A DNA stretch of 64,000 nucleotides, taken from positions 343,113 through 407,112 of the forward strand of contig JABCPU010000015.1 of NCBI GenBank assembly GCA_016800925.1, written 5' to 3'. The translations under genes were made by a program, and so were the position numbers. This document shows positions 1 to 11,210 of the stretch, one piece after another. The notes under the pieces are model-generated. The model was not told the DNA's origin, did not search any database, and saw nothing but the letters and a program-made list of their open reading frames with translations. Source of the stretch: Suillus spraguei. Its lineage: Eukaryota; Basidiomycota; Agaricomycetes; Boletales; Suillaceae. How positions within the stretch are numbered: the stretch's first letter is position 1; each line of letters starts with the position of its first letter.

Positions 1-769
1 CAGTGAAATCAAATAAACCTGCTTAAAGACAAGCTGTAAAACTGTATGTGCGCGTTACATAGTGACCACAGAAAATTATGCCAACAAGACCGTCCCAGTA
101 AGATAAGGATAGACTGAACCTGCGAGAATTTGAAAAGAGCGAGAATGAACCAAGGGACAGGTTCGACACCTCATCCTATGAACAACAAAGGGCAAGCACT
201 GGGAGCAAACACATGAGCATTGAGACATACACCTGGCACAGCAGATTTAGAAAAAGAGTAGCAGTACCAGTACCAGCAGCACTGCGACATTACTGCCTAG
301 CTTGAAGAAACAGCAGGGGTGCGTTGTGTGGTAGCACCAACTTGCAGTTGAACACATGGATACTCCGGAGAGCATTCATTGAAGATGTTGGATGGTGATC
401 GTGATGTATCTTCGCAGTAGTATGTATGACTCACATTGCAACTGATGGCTAAGGGCAACGAAGAGAACAGGTTAACTGGGAGTCATTGAGGAAAAGTGCC
501 TGGGGATTTACCAAGAGATCGAGTAGAGGTGGTACTGCGCACCAAGCAAGTCTCGTTTTTGCACTTCCTCAGTTTCACATGAATTGTTGTGTAAATGTGT
601 GATTGAGCGCGGCGGGAACCTGACAATGTGGGCTCGAGTCTTGACATGCGAAATATAAGTGATTTCCTACTACGTATACAACACGTACATACACCAATTG
701 CCATATAATACAAAATGCGACGAGAAAGTCCCAAAACCCAACCAAGAAGTCTAATGTAAATAGTCCAAA
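1..769. other. left edge, no supported gene
   Basis: I see no reading frame with a recognisable domain here. The stretch lies downstream of the minus-strand helicase stop codon and probably holds its 3' untranslated region. The 96-codon minus-strand frame at 483-773 has no family features and looks like chance. Confidence 0.5.
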
Positions 770-3527
770 TCACTTTAAGATGCCATTGACTATATCATGA
801 GCATCCAACCAGGAATCAGGGCCCATGGTAAGAGCAAGCTTCCCAACCAGCGTGCCCGCTGCTTTACCTTTCGTCACAAATTCACGGTTCGTGCAAATGA
901 TCATGCTTTCTTTGCATCGTGTCAGCATGACGTTCGTCCTGCGCGCGTTCTTCAAGAACCCCACACCCTGGGTACGGACTAAAGAGATAATTATGTGGTC
1001 TTCCTCATTTCCTGCGGCGAGTGTCAGCCAGATCCTTGCAGCATGACAAAGAAATTACTTGCCTTGGAAGGAGTCCACGTTGAAGCACTTGTCCGCCCAC
1101 GGAAGCTTTGCTAATTCAAGTTGATGTTCGATTGTAGACCTCTGACCATCATATGGAGTGATGATCCTGTACTGCTTACCCTGGTCGTTGTATAGACGGG
1201 CGAGGTGGATAACCACAGATATCTCTTGTTGGTTCTAATGCAAAAGACGTAAGGCAGGCATTTCACAGGCGTGAGGAGAAACATACTATCCAGCTCTTTC
1301 CCGATTTCTGCTCCTGGCCCCTTTTGATATCCAGGAAACGACACGCTTTCTTGCTAGTGATGTCGTGCATGGTCCTCAACTTCCGACTGTATACGTGACG
1401 GGAAATGAAGCTGCCAATGACGAGTGGCATGCGGTCTGGATGATAAAGTTGGAACAACGTGGGATGAAATTGAGATACGAGCTTACACTGGGTATCCAAA
1501 AAGTGTGCCCGCTTTCGAAGGTGAGGGAACTCAAAAACACTTTGTAGCTTCCCAATGTCATCTTGGCCGAATGGTGCCACTGATATCCACAAGTCAGCAC
1601 AGGTCAACGATGGAACAACTACCCGGGTCTCACGTTGCTTGTCGTCACCGATGAACACCATTTTTTGGATGCTATGCTGGAAACGCTGAAGCAGCGGCAG
1701 GTAGTCTCCTACCTCGATCTGACTTGCCTCGTCAAATATTATGGTTTGAACAGGGACCTGACGAGTAAATTCTTCGATGCGAGGATTGGACAGCATACTC
1801 AATGTACAGAGTATAACTCTCGTGTCGAGTAAAAGTCGGCTAATGGCAACCGCCCCACCGTGACCACTAAACATATCGGATCGTATAAAACAATGTTCTA
1901 GTCTCTTATACAGATGTTCATGCCTGAGACACAAACTCAGCATGACGGAGTGATGAGGTAAGACGCGACATACCAGTCATAATGGAAGTCTTTGGATACT
2001 AAAAGCTTGAATTCACGGAAGCCAACCTTGTCAAGCTTTTCCGCGATATTCTTGACAGCAACGTTGGACTGCGCCACAAGCCAAACCGTACGCTCCATAG
2101 GGCCAGTGTTGATCATACTGTTGACACTGGCCGCTATGACTGTTGTTTTGCCAGTGCCAGGAGGACCTTGAATAAGCAATACACGATCGTCCTTGTCCGC
2201 CTGCGAAATAATCCGCTCCACTGCATGATATTGCGAGGGGTTTAATTGACCGTTAGGATAGTAGACGGACGACGCAGTGGGAGCATTCAGGGGCGGCCAT
2301 GGGATATTTAATGATGGCGCCCAGATACTACAGAAGAATGGATGTTTGACCAACGTGACGGTGCCTTGAAGCGCCTTTAGCACCACATCTTCTCTGACTG
2401 ATTCAGCAGCCGTCAATTCTTCTTTCCCGAAAGTGGTCACAGAGAGAACCTTGGCTGAAGCATTTACAACGCCTGTAACGTTGATATGAGCCTGTTTTCC
2501 ATTTATTCGCTTTGCGCGACCAGTGATCGTTGACCGCTGGTCCCCGTTCAACGTTTCGATGCGGATGACCTGCAAGTACAAATGTTCAAAGCTGGTGGCA
2601 TGACGTCTCACAAATTTACACACCTGAGTTTTGGACTTCATGATACGCGTACTAAAGCGAGTGCACTCGAGGTTGACATTGCCCTTCTGGGACTTGAAGT
2701 CTGCTTTGACATTGTTGACGACTTTCGTCGGCTTCATAAACTCCAAAATTTCAGCATCGCGAGAAATCTTGGCGAGGGAGCTCAGATGCTACATTATGAA
2801 TTAGACGGAGGGTCTATGATGTGACGAAGATTACATACTATATCTGGCATCGTGTCCGTGTCAATTCGAGGTATGGCAGCAAATCTAAGCGTCATGTCAT
2901 CAAATGTGGCAGCACGACATGCCGCCCAAGCCTGGAGCGCCACATCCTTGGACGCTGCGTCCCCTTCTCTATGATCGAACAGGGTCTTCACATTGTCCCT
3001 CTGGAGTAAGACCTCGCCGCCCAAGGCGTTCATAATTGCCTGGATTGAGCGCCGACCACTGGTAGACACCGATAAGACGTCAACTGCGCCGTTGATACGA
3101 AGCGATAAGTCTTGGAAGAGAGCAAGTGCGATTCTATCTATCCTGTATCCATAGAGTTTAATGCCAATGTTACACAGAATTTGGTCTTCTATGAGTATAC
3201 GTCCTCGGGAACCGGAGGGTGTTGTTCCTTGTCCTTCTTCTTCTTCTGCTGATTCTGTTTATTCGCAGCAAAGAAGTGGACGACGAGCGCTCTGGTGGGT
3301 GTTGCGAATGCTAAAGAGGACAGAGAACAGTCACGGCGATACGTGGCTGCCACACCAAGGGAGGCGCCTGGAGCTGAGTTGATAAGACGTTGCAAAGCTA
3401 GAGCAGAAATATTGTTCTCATCGACGTCTTCAACAGTTATAGGCTCATGATCGGCCTTATAAACGTTCTGTTGCAGGGTGAAGAATGTGTGTGTCATGGG
3501 TGCAAGTAATAGAGAAATAAAGCGCAC
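770..3527 (-). CDS. SF1 (UPF1/SMUBP2-like) helicase, multi-exon
   Basis: Superfamily 1 helicase, expected to unwind RNA or DNA using ATP. Exons read leftwards. Visible motifs in order are a Q-motif-like LNPSQYHAV and Walker A GPPGTGKTT (about 2,150-2,250), motif II DEASQ with GDDKQ (about 1,630-1,740), the VDSFQG motif (about 1,070) and the C-terminal ARRTNVMLTRCKESMIICTN box (about 890-950). The LARLYNDQGKQYRIITPYDGQR segment (around 1,150-1,220) is open in one frame, so the gene seems intact across its introns. The N-terminal third (about 2,800-3,500) resembles the RNase D-like region that many agaricomycete helicases of this type carry, but I see no complete exonuclease active site. A frame change near 3,190 needs an intron or marks damage. 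Start ATG at 3,527 is the most upstream in-frame choice and is uncertain. It is divergent from pam18 with about 425 bases between the starts. The exact cellular role is unknown. Confidence 0.8.
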
Positions 3528-3951
3528 AATATCAATGCGCTGAAAGTGAGGATGTAGGAACGTGATCCAAGGCCGCAGCTATTTATTGCTGGACGAGCGT
3601 CTACTGTCAATGAATGGTAATCACATTTTACAGCAAGTCAACAGTGAAAGGGGGACGGGAAACCACGTATGGGCTGTGCTTGAACTTCGAAGAACAAAGC
3701 ACAAGTGGGTACTTTTGTGTGTCCAGTATCCCAGACTCCAAAGTAACTAGTTTTTCTTGAGATCCAACGCCTTTCAGATGCCTTTCACCGTCTGCCTGAA
3801 CCCAGCTTGTAGGTGCAAACATTGAGGTGAATTTGCGCGTAAGCGATCAAAAGGCAGTGTGATAAGTCAATTCAATTTCAAGAACACGCGGATATCGTCA
3901 GTGACCAAATTCAACACAGCCACGGCGGCCTTGCTCTCTTCTTTTCCTCTC
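3528..3951. promoter_or_regulatory. divergent promoter region, helicase / pam18
   Basis: About 425 bases between two divergent start codons, so both genes probably share this promoter space. I see no clear TATA box or other named site. Small frames within it are not convincing. Confidence 0.4.
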
Positions 3952-4326
3952 ATGGCAACTCCTGTAATTGTCGGCGTCGGAGCTATCACAGCTGCTCTCG
4001 TTGGTCGACATCTTGTGCGCAATGGTATTATTGGAAAGCGGGCAGCAGACCAGTGGGTAAAGGGTGGTTTTAAAGCAAAAATGGATCGCAAGGAGGCTAT
4101 TGCAGTCCTTGGGCTAAAGTTTGCACTTTTCTGCACGCTCAATCACCTTGTGTCTGACGGCAGTACCTTTTGCAGAGACGGCGTAACACTACGCAACAAG
4201 TTGAAAGATGCTCACCGTCACATTATGCTCGCAAATCACCCTGACCGTGGGGGTTCGCCATACCTGGCGAGTAAAATCAACGAAGCTAAAGACCTGTTAG
4301 ACAAGACAGACGGAAAGTCGAGATAA
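3952..4326 (+). CDS. pam18: Pam18/TIM14, J-protein of the mitochondrial import motor
   Basis: Small inner-membrane J-protein that stimulates the ATPase of mitochondrial Hsp70 in the TIM23-associated import motor. Two exons: 3,952-4,118 and 4,176-4,326, joined by a 57-base GT-AG intron (4,119-4,175, phase 2), which gives 105 residues, about the usual length for short fungal Pam18. An N-terminal hydrophobic segment ([16 protein letters not shown], residues 3-18) is the membrane anchor. It is followed by the [13 protein letters not shown] linker and a C-terminal J-domain with the essential HPD tripeptide in [20 protein letters not shown]. Without the intron the reading frame would carry about 19 foreign residues just before the J-domain helix II, so the splice is well supported. 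The ATG at 3,952 was chosen because upstream in-frame codons lack a methionine ATG. Confidence 0.93.
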   Translation: MATPVIVGVGAITAALVGRHLVRNGIIGKRAADQWVKGGFKAKMDRKEAIAVLGLKFALFCTLNHLVSDGSTFCRDGVTLRNKLKDAHRHIMLANHPDRGGSPYLASKINEAKDLLDKTDGKSR

Positions 4327-4654
4327 CTTTTAATTCTCATATATTGGTTACCGGTATGTCATTGCCAAGCTCTTGAACCGGGAAAATCACTCAGATATTT
4401 CAAGTGTCTGCTATGTATTTCTATCCCATTTATATCCATCGTAATGAATATCATCACTCACTCCTTTGGTCATGGCCCGTTATACTAGTTGCCGTCCGAT
4501 TCTGCTTCTTAGAGTTCCTTCACATATGTATCAAAAATGAGACAACCCTGTCCTGCATGCAACCAGGAGCTGACCGGCTTACTAAGCAGCACATTTCATT
4601 CTGTAACGGTCGTTAGCGACTTGCTTCAATTCGAAGATCACTCCCAGAAACGCC
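4327..4654. other. intergenic, nothing recognised
   Basis: Contains 70-codon frames without family features. It serves as the 3' flank of pam18 and the 5' flank of the EFM4-like gene. Confidence 0.5.
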
Positions 4655-5581
4655 ATGGACACATCAGAACTCGAGCCATCAAAGCTTGGTACAAAAGAAC
4701 AGTAGGCGTGTTCAACCTCTGTGTAATTTTGTGGGTCCCATCACTTATCGACAATCAGCTGGGATAACGTTTACGACGAAGAATTGGAGAACTTCAGTGA
4801 AAATGGTGACGAGGGTGAAATATGGTGCGTATTCATATCATTTCTATTGTATCCATACTTCTGGTGCCTAGGTTCGGCAAAAAGGCGATGAATGAGATGG
4901 TCAAATGGGTTAATCAACACGCCCTCCACGCCCTGATATGTCAGTTCTTGAAGTTGGGAGTGGGAATGGTGCACTATTATTCGCGCTGCGGAGGGGCGTG
5001 GAGAAGCGTGCTATCCAGCACACCAACTCCTAGGAATTGACTATAGTGAAGGAGCTGTCCAGCTCGCTCAATCGGTGGCACACTCTAGGAATCTTACGGC
5101 TATTACGTTTAGAGTGTGCGATTTCCTGCACGAGGACCCACCATTACTCGCAGATCAGAAAGCTAACCAAAACGGAGCCTGGGACCTTATCCTTGATAAA
5201 GGTACATACGATGCCATCGCGCTGATGGAGAAGGATGAGAATGGAAGGATCCCGGCAGAAGGTTATCCAATGCGTGTCGCGAAGCTCTTGAATCCAGGAG
5301 GACATTTCCTAATTACATGTGCGTATGCATTGCGCCACTTGATATGAAACTGAATAAGGGCCCTTTAATCACCCCAGCTTGTAACTTTACCGATTTCGAG
5401 TTACAAACAAAGTTCATTACCGAAGAAACCGGCCTGGAGTACCAGTATGTGGCGCACATTTCATCATGAAATCAGATATTGATACTCTCCCGAAAGTTCT
5501 CGTATAGCACACCCAACCATATCGTTCGGCGGGAGCATCGGGAGTGCATGTTCTAGCGTGGCATTTACCAAATCTGCATAA
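4655..5581 (+). pseudogene. EFM4/METTL10-like EF1A lysine methyltransferase, frame-disrupted
   Basis: EFM4 (human EEF1AKMT2/METTL10) methylates a lysine of translation elongation factor 1A. The start MDTSELEPSKLGTKE and the exon-2 segment HWDNVYDEELENF are typical, followed by WFG, the SAM-binding LEVGSGNGALLFAL (about 4,940-4,990), LGIDYSEGAVQLAQS, LILDKGTYDAIAL, LITSCNF and a C-terminal HPTISFGG...SSVAF. Introns at 4,702-4,758, about 4,820-4,873 and about 5,320-5,380 fit GT-AG rules. The pieces do not join in one frame, however: the frame steps back by one base near 4,930, again near 5,035, and once more near 5,460, each looking like a one-base loss and none repaired by a plausible intron. 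So this is either a recently dead gene or a locus with sequencing indels; neighbouring genes read cleanly, which favours decay. It ends ten bases from the SGD1 stop (tail-to-tail). A more decayed inverted copy lies at 24.4-25.5 kb. Confidence 0.75.
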
Positions 5582-5591
5582 TCAAGCATTG

Positions 5592-8500
5592 CTATATTCT
5601 TGGGATATGATCCATCCCGGTCTGTAGCGTCTCTTTTGCCACTGAGCTAGCCCAAGTCAAGAACCCATCTTCTCCTTTAAACGCGTTAGACATGAAGAAT
5701 ACCAATCCGAGGCCCAGGTTCTCGATCCTGGATGCCTTCAAGAAAATCTCTTCGAGTGATCCACGGTTCCTCATGGAAGGATAGTCGCCGGAGTCATTGC
5801 TGAGCATCGGTGATGAAACCTGGCTAGCGATAAACAGCTGTATCAACAACTCTTTCAAGAAAGTGCTTGTCTGTGGCTTGAGCACCGTGAAGTCCACAGG
5901 CTGTAAGATCCTCGTTTCAGCAACTCCTTGTGTCGACTGCCCAGGCTCACCTTGAATATCGTCAGCGTACAACAATCTTTGGCTATCCACCATGCGTATG
6001 CTTTGGCGACGTTCTTCATTCGCGAGGGCGACATGGATTTAACATCAAACCCTACATCGTTATCTTTCAGGTTCTTGATTACCTCTACACCACCAACACT
6101 GCTTTCGCCCAAATCCCGAAGAAAGTCCCACAAACAGAACTGCAACGTGATCTTGTACGAATGTGAACGCTGAGACAGATGCTGACAGACAAGTGTGTAA
6201 TACGGGTTATAAGATTTTTCCTGCGAAATTGGTTTAGCCAACGATGGCGATACAAAATCCTAGGGAATCACGTACATTTCCACAGCAATGCAGGTTTACT
6301 CGGATGATCTCGCGTTGTTGCACTTCCGTGAGACTGAGTTGCGCAAGTCGTTCGCAAGCGTCCAGGTAATCCTGCAAACAGGAAATAAGACTTAATGACA
6401 TAGATATGCGTCAATACTTGCATCGCTGCTCATGAGCACCACAAAAACACTTCGACGGATATCTGTATTCATGCCCTGCTTCTTCGCGAGCTTCAGAAGC
6501 GTGGCAGTACTGACGTCATCTGTCTCTGGTTCCCCACCGTGCTGGGGAACTTCGTGCGGCTGATCGACCAGGGAATCTCCACCCCAAGCAGCGCCAATGA
6601 GCCACCACTTTCCTTTGCTTTCTGCAGAATGTAGATCTTCTAAAGTTACGCGTAACGGCTCGTGCGCGAGAACTGTATCTGCCTCAACGCCATCTTCAGT
6701 AAACGGAGGAACGACCTACCGTGCTTCTTTTTCCCCAACCCTGAGAGGAACTTTTTCATCCGTCCGACAGCATCGCCCCCCTGATGCTGTGTTGCAGCCG
6801 TCTTCTTGATTTTATTGTTCTTCAGGTTATTTAGGGTTTCGGTCATGAAACGCGTGCGTGAACTGTGTTTCGCAGTGAGAAGACGGTAATACAGATGATA
6901 AGCAGTGGTACCTCATAGTATTGGCTTGTCCGGTGGCCCGAGACTGTGCTAAAGTTACGATGTCCTTCAGTGCCATGGGATCATCCTGTCGTAGCTGTTG
7001 GCCGGAACCTAACACAGGGTTAAGATGCGACGAGAATAGATACTATTAAACTCACTTCGAAGAAGTTTCAGCAGGAGTTCTACCCGGAACTCAGATAGGT
7101 CTTGATCCAAGAGGCCGCGAAAGATATCATAAATGAGAATGCACGAAATAACTTGGAAATTATACAGCTCTGATAGAAGCACAATGAGATTGGAACACTC
7201 TTTTCCTAGGTCTTCAGGGACTTCCGTTGAGTTGGCTGACTTTTCTTCCACCGAAGCGAGGTGCTGTTCGTACGAGGACACTACGTTTTGAACGAAATAC
7301 GCCGCTGAGTATATGACATACATCAGCTGAGGTGGTAGAAGGTTATTTCACAAGACGCGCACCGAATGCAGTGCCGATCAATTTATGTAGGCTAGATATA
7401 AACGCAGCGTGGAGGACCACGTACGAGTCCAGAAGGGTTGAGTGAGATGATATGCCATCAATGATGAGGTTCGTGAGGGTTGAGGTGACGTCTGAGGGAG
7501 AAAATATGCACTACGTTCAGTGCAGATAAAATAAGCACGAACCATGTCGGCGGTGGTTGCGATACACATCTTCAACGCTATCTAGGATAGTTCCAATGTT
7601 TTGTTCAGACATTCTAACGTGAGACAAAATTAGCATAGACCGCGACAATACAATAAGATATTACCTGTTTATCAAACCTTTCAGCTGACGAGTGAGTTTG
7701 AGTTGTTCCTCTGTTTCATTTGTATCGCTATTGGTTTTTTTCCTTAATCCCGGCGGGATATAGCGTCCTAAGAAGCAAGATGAAATCCAACCCTAAAATT
7801 ATACATGTAGGAAAACTTACCAGCAGCTTTAGGTTGAACGTCGGAAGGCTCTCCTCCTTTCGTCTCAGTCATCTCGTCGTCTACCATATCATCATTTTTT
7901 CTAGCCTCACTCCCGTCGTTCTCACTGAGCTCGCCAAAGCCACTCCACTCCTCACCTTCCCAAGATCCGTCACTTTGGTCTTCCGCAGATGTTGATTGAT
8001 CCTCATCCTCCACTTCGTCATCCAAATCCGAGTCCTGTGTGGACTCAAACACAACACAACGCATAGCTGCGAAGCAGACTTACTGGCATCTCGGTTATGA
8101 TGTTTTCCGTAAAGTCAAACAGATCTATAGAAGAGCTGTGAGATGCATTCTCCCGTAAAAGATGCAATGAAACATACCTCCTAATCCATCCATGTCATCA
8201 TCCTTGCGACGTGAATCACCTCCAGCATACCCCAGTTTCGATTCAAGGTATGCGATATATGCATCTTCTTCCTCTTCTTCACGAGTTCGAGGGCCCGTGG
8301 ATGCAGCTTTACGTGGTCTAGCAGCCGATTTGTTTACGAGTCTCTCTAGCGCAGTGGTCTTGAGTTTCTGCTTCTGCTCGGTGGTGGTATGCAGTTCCTT
8401 GGGTCTGTGATCCGGTGTACCTTAGTGGTGGTCACATTATGAGACTTTGAGGTAGGGGGCCGAGGAACAGACTCTTGTGACGTTTTCGTGCGCTTTCTCT

Positions 8501-8791
8501 GTGGTGAATTAACGTGTTCCTCTTCTGTCTTCCGTTTGGCTGAGTGGGCGCTTTGAATGAAGTGATCCGCCTTTCTCTTTTTACGATCCGCTCGCTCTTG
8601 TTTTCGCGCGTCCTTGCGCGATGTATGGGAACGGCTGTTTTTGTGTCGATGAGAGCCCTGTTCTGCATACATCGTCACAACAGGCTCTGAAACGAATTCT
8701 ATATGATTATACCTGAGGCATCGATCTCCTCGAGTAACGACTTGGGCAGGCTGATGCCATGCTGGCGTCTCTGATTACCCCCTGGCCGCAT
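5592..8791 (-). CDS. sgd1: SGD1/NOM1-like nucleolar protein (MIF4G + MA3)
   Basis: Nucleolar protein needed for 18S rRNA processing and small-subunit biogenesis; in yeast it was found as a suppressor of a glycerol-synthesis defect. Many exons read leftwards. The start MRPGGNQRRQHGISLPKSLL at 8,791 matches the family N-terminus. A basic KDARKQERADRKKRK stretch (about 8,560-8,630) and an acidic stretch (about 7,840-8,050) follow. The MIF4G part includes LTNLIIDGISSHSTLLDSYV (about 7,430-7,490) and AAYFVQNVVSSYE, joined by a 56-base intron. The MA3 part includes HSYKITLQFCLWDFLRDLGE (about 6,110-6,170), NVAKAYAWWIAK and FLKELLIQLFIASQ. The stop at 5,594-5,592 faces the EFM4-like stop. No disruption was seen in the parts I translated. 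The last part of this gene is duplicated in decayed form near 24.45-24.67 kb. Confidence 0.88.
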
Positions 8792-9073
8792 TAAATTTGA
8801 AGGAATTTTTGAGGTGTCATAGTACTGAATAGGAAGGTGATCGGATGGTTGTCTAGACTTCTGCATTCATCGTTACTTGAGTAGCACCTTTAGGATCAAA
8901 TACGGATAAACAATATCCAAAGTGATCTACTACCACCAAGTACTTTAGTAATGTCCATGAAGTAAGTAAGTATAAGTACAGAGAATATACAACAGCAGTG
9001 CGTGGTATAGATGGATGAAGGGGATTATGCAAAGTACATAAATGCAGCGGAAGATCCAGCAAGAAAAGAGACA

Positions 9074-10689
9074 TCACCGAGGGTCAATAACTTCTACAAC
9101 AGATTCAAGAACCACCTTGGGTCGTAACAGTATACGACGATCTATGCTTTCTTCCGAAGCTGAAGCGTCGCTCGTGGCTTTGCTCATCGAGCACCGTAGG
9201 CCTAGTTCCGTTGTGCACAGGACAACGCCATCCGACGATCTGTAGTCTTCGAACGCATCCATCATCTCCTGCCCGTCAAACGACTGGCCGCTATCCGCAG
9301 CAATAACCTCGAAGTTCGCCGACATAATCTCCTCCTTCGTCACTTGAGCTAGCCTGCAAGCGGCCTTTGAGATACGTTTGACTTGAGCCCCGAAGCGTGC
9401 ACGGAAGTTCTCGCGCGAAGCCGGATTGGGCTGCGGATTGGTGCTGCCAGAGATGAGGAAAATGTCTAGCGACCAGCGGAAGATTGTTTCCGTCATCTCA
9501 TTGATTGCGTATTCATTGAGTTCGGGGTGGAGTTCATGGATGTGTTTATGAGTCAGTGCTCTCCATCGTGACGAGGTCGGCTGAGGTTCTAATGCGATAT
9601 GAGTATATTGCGGGCAACAAAATGCTTTAGGAACTTACCCGAGTGGAACATGTGGGTATAGATCTGGGTCAGAGTGATATTGGCCTTGGACTGGTAACCG
9701 ATGCAAAATGACGATAGCGCTCTGGATATGCAGTACGAGATGCAACCCTGGAGAGCTAGCTGAACAAGCATGGGATCTTGAGAGTGGTCCCGAGTTGCCA
9801 ATAAGCGACTCAGGGCAGCGCCCAACCTCGTGGCAACTTCAGAGGAAGCTTGCGTAACCTTGGCTGAATTAGGGCGCTGCTTCGAGAACGTGCAAAGCTC
9901 TGTGGCAGATGCTGCGAACTGGAGAATTTCAGAGTTGAGATCCTGCACGGCTTGTATGATCTGCGCGCCAGACCATAAATCAATCTTATTCAGGAAGGTC
10001 TCTAAGCTGCGAGACTGGGCTCGCTCTTCCTCGGACACGGTGGACACGTTGTCCAGGTCGCTACCATTGCGGCGATGATTGCCATTGGCCTGCGATAAGC
10101 CACCGTCACGGATCTCTGACCAGTCAGCGCTCAGTCGGATCTGCCGAGACTGTGATGAGTCTGATCGCTGGCGTGCGGGATCACAGCTTCGTCGACAATC
10201 GATGTGAGTGGAATGGCGATGACACTCTGGAGAGTGCCTTTCGCGCTCCTTGAGCTCCTGGATCTCCTTGTCCCTGACCTTCAAAAGGTCTCTCGTTTCT
10301 TTGAGGGTCTTCTCGAGGGTTTTATATCTCTCCTCCCAGCGAGCGACTTCTGCTTTGGTTTTGGAAAGTTCGTTTTTTGTAGCATCGTGTTCGCGGCGCA
10401 TTGAATAAAGAGTAGAAGCTGCGGTAGAGGCACCAAAAGATGGATTACAAGAGGATGTATTGTGAGAGTAGTCAATGCGTTCGGCAGCATCCAACCTGTC
10501 ACGTAATGAGGCCGACTGTTCGTCTGGTGAAAGGTTTCTCGGTGTCGGATCTTTCGGCGTCAACGGAAAAGAAGAGTCAGAGTCAGAGTCTTCAGCGCTG
10601 AAGGCGCTGAAAGAAAAGAAAGGACTACGCGAGGCAAAGAATTCGAAGGTTGATTGGTACAAGTCTTTGAGATTAGCGATAGGGAGCAT
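9074..10689 (-). CDS. conserved-looking coiled-coil protein of unknown function
   Basis: Two exons separated by a short intron (about 9,590-9,640, donor GTAAGT). The N-terminal half is Ser/Pro-rich, then comes a charged coiled coil (RREHDATKNELSKTKAEVAR to VRDKEIQELKERE, about 10,230-10,400). The C-terminal half is predicted helical, with WSGAQIIQAVQDLNSEILQF (about 9,930-9,990) and a second-exon segment ETIFRWSLDIFLI. I remember this architecture from basidiomycete hypothetical proteins but cannot name a function. The C-terminus ends in acidic and basic residues with VVLESVVEVIDPR. An alternative start 11 codons upstream (10,722) is possible; MLPIANLKDLYQ at 10,689 is preferred only because its beginning looks more structured. 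No signal peptide or membrane segment is visible. Confidence 0.7.
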
Positions 10690-10722
10690 GGCGACTGAAC
10701 GGACGACCAAACACCGTTTCAA

Positions 10723-11210
10723 CGCGTTGCTTCAGCCCTAATAATCACTGGCTCGAAATTATGATCTATATGTTAGCGAAACTTTATGGGAGACCATATG
10801 AGGTAGATATAATGACTGACAAGTGCCAGGCTTTGCCACAGTACGAACCAAATCCTGGCAAGGTTTCCCTCCTTGGGTAATCTCTGCTGTACAAGCAAAG
10901 TCCCAAGCCCTATTTCCGGCGCAGCACGAGGATCTTCTTAAGCCTCAAGGCAGTTGCGTGGAAAGCTAATAGAAGAATGTACGTGATCGTCCTCGTGGTA
11001 AACTCCAATCATCTTCAACGGTAATTTCACTAAAGTCCAACATTATGCACCGCTGACACGCTGCGATCATTCTCATCGTAGCCTCGTGTGGACTGCCTTT
11101 GTTCGAGTCACCCGCCCCCGACTTAGTACACAGTACATATATGGCCTCATAACCTCATAGTCACTATCAACAATCCGATTCAGACTTTCTCAACATTATC
11201 TGCACTTGGC
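10723..11210. promoter_or_regulatory. divergent intergenic region
   Basis: About 490 bases between the coiled-coil gene and the Hsp70-like gene, which face away from each other. I find no coding segment or structured RNA. It presumably holds both promoters. Confidence 0.4.
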
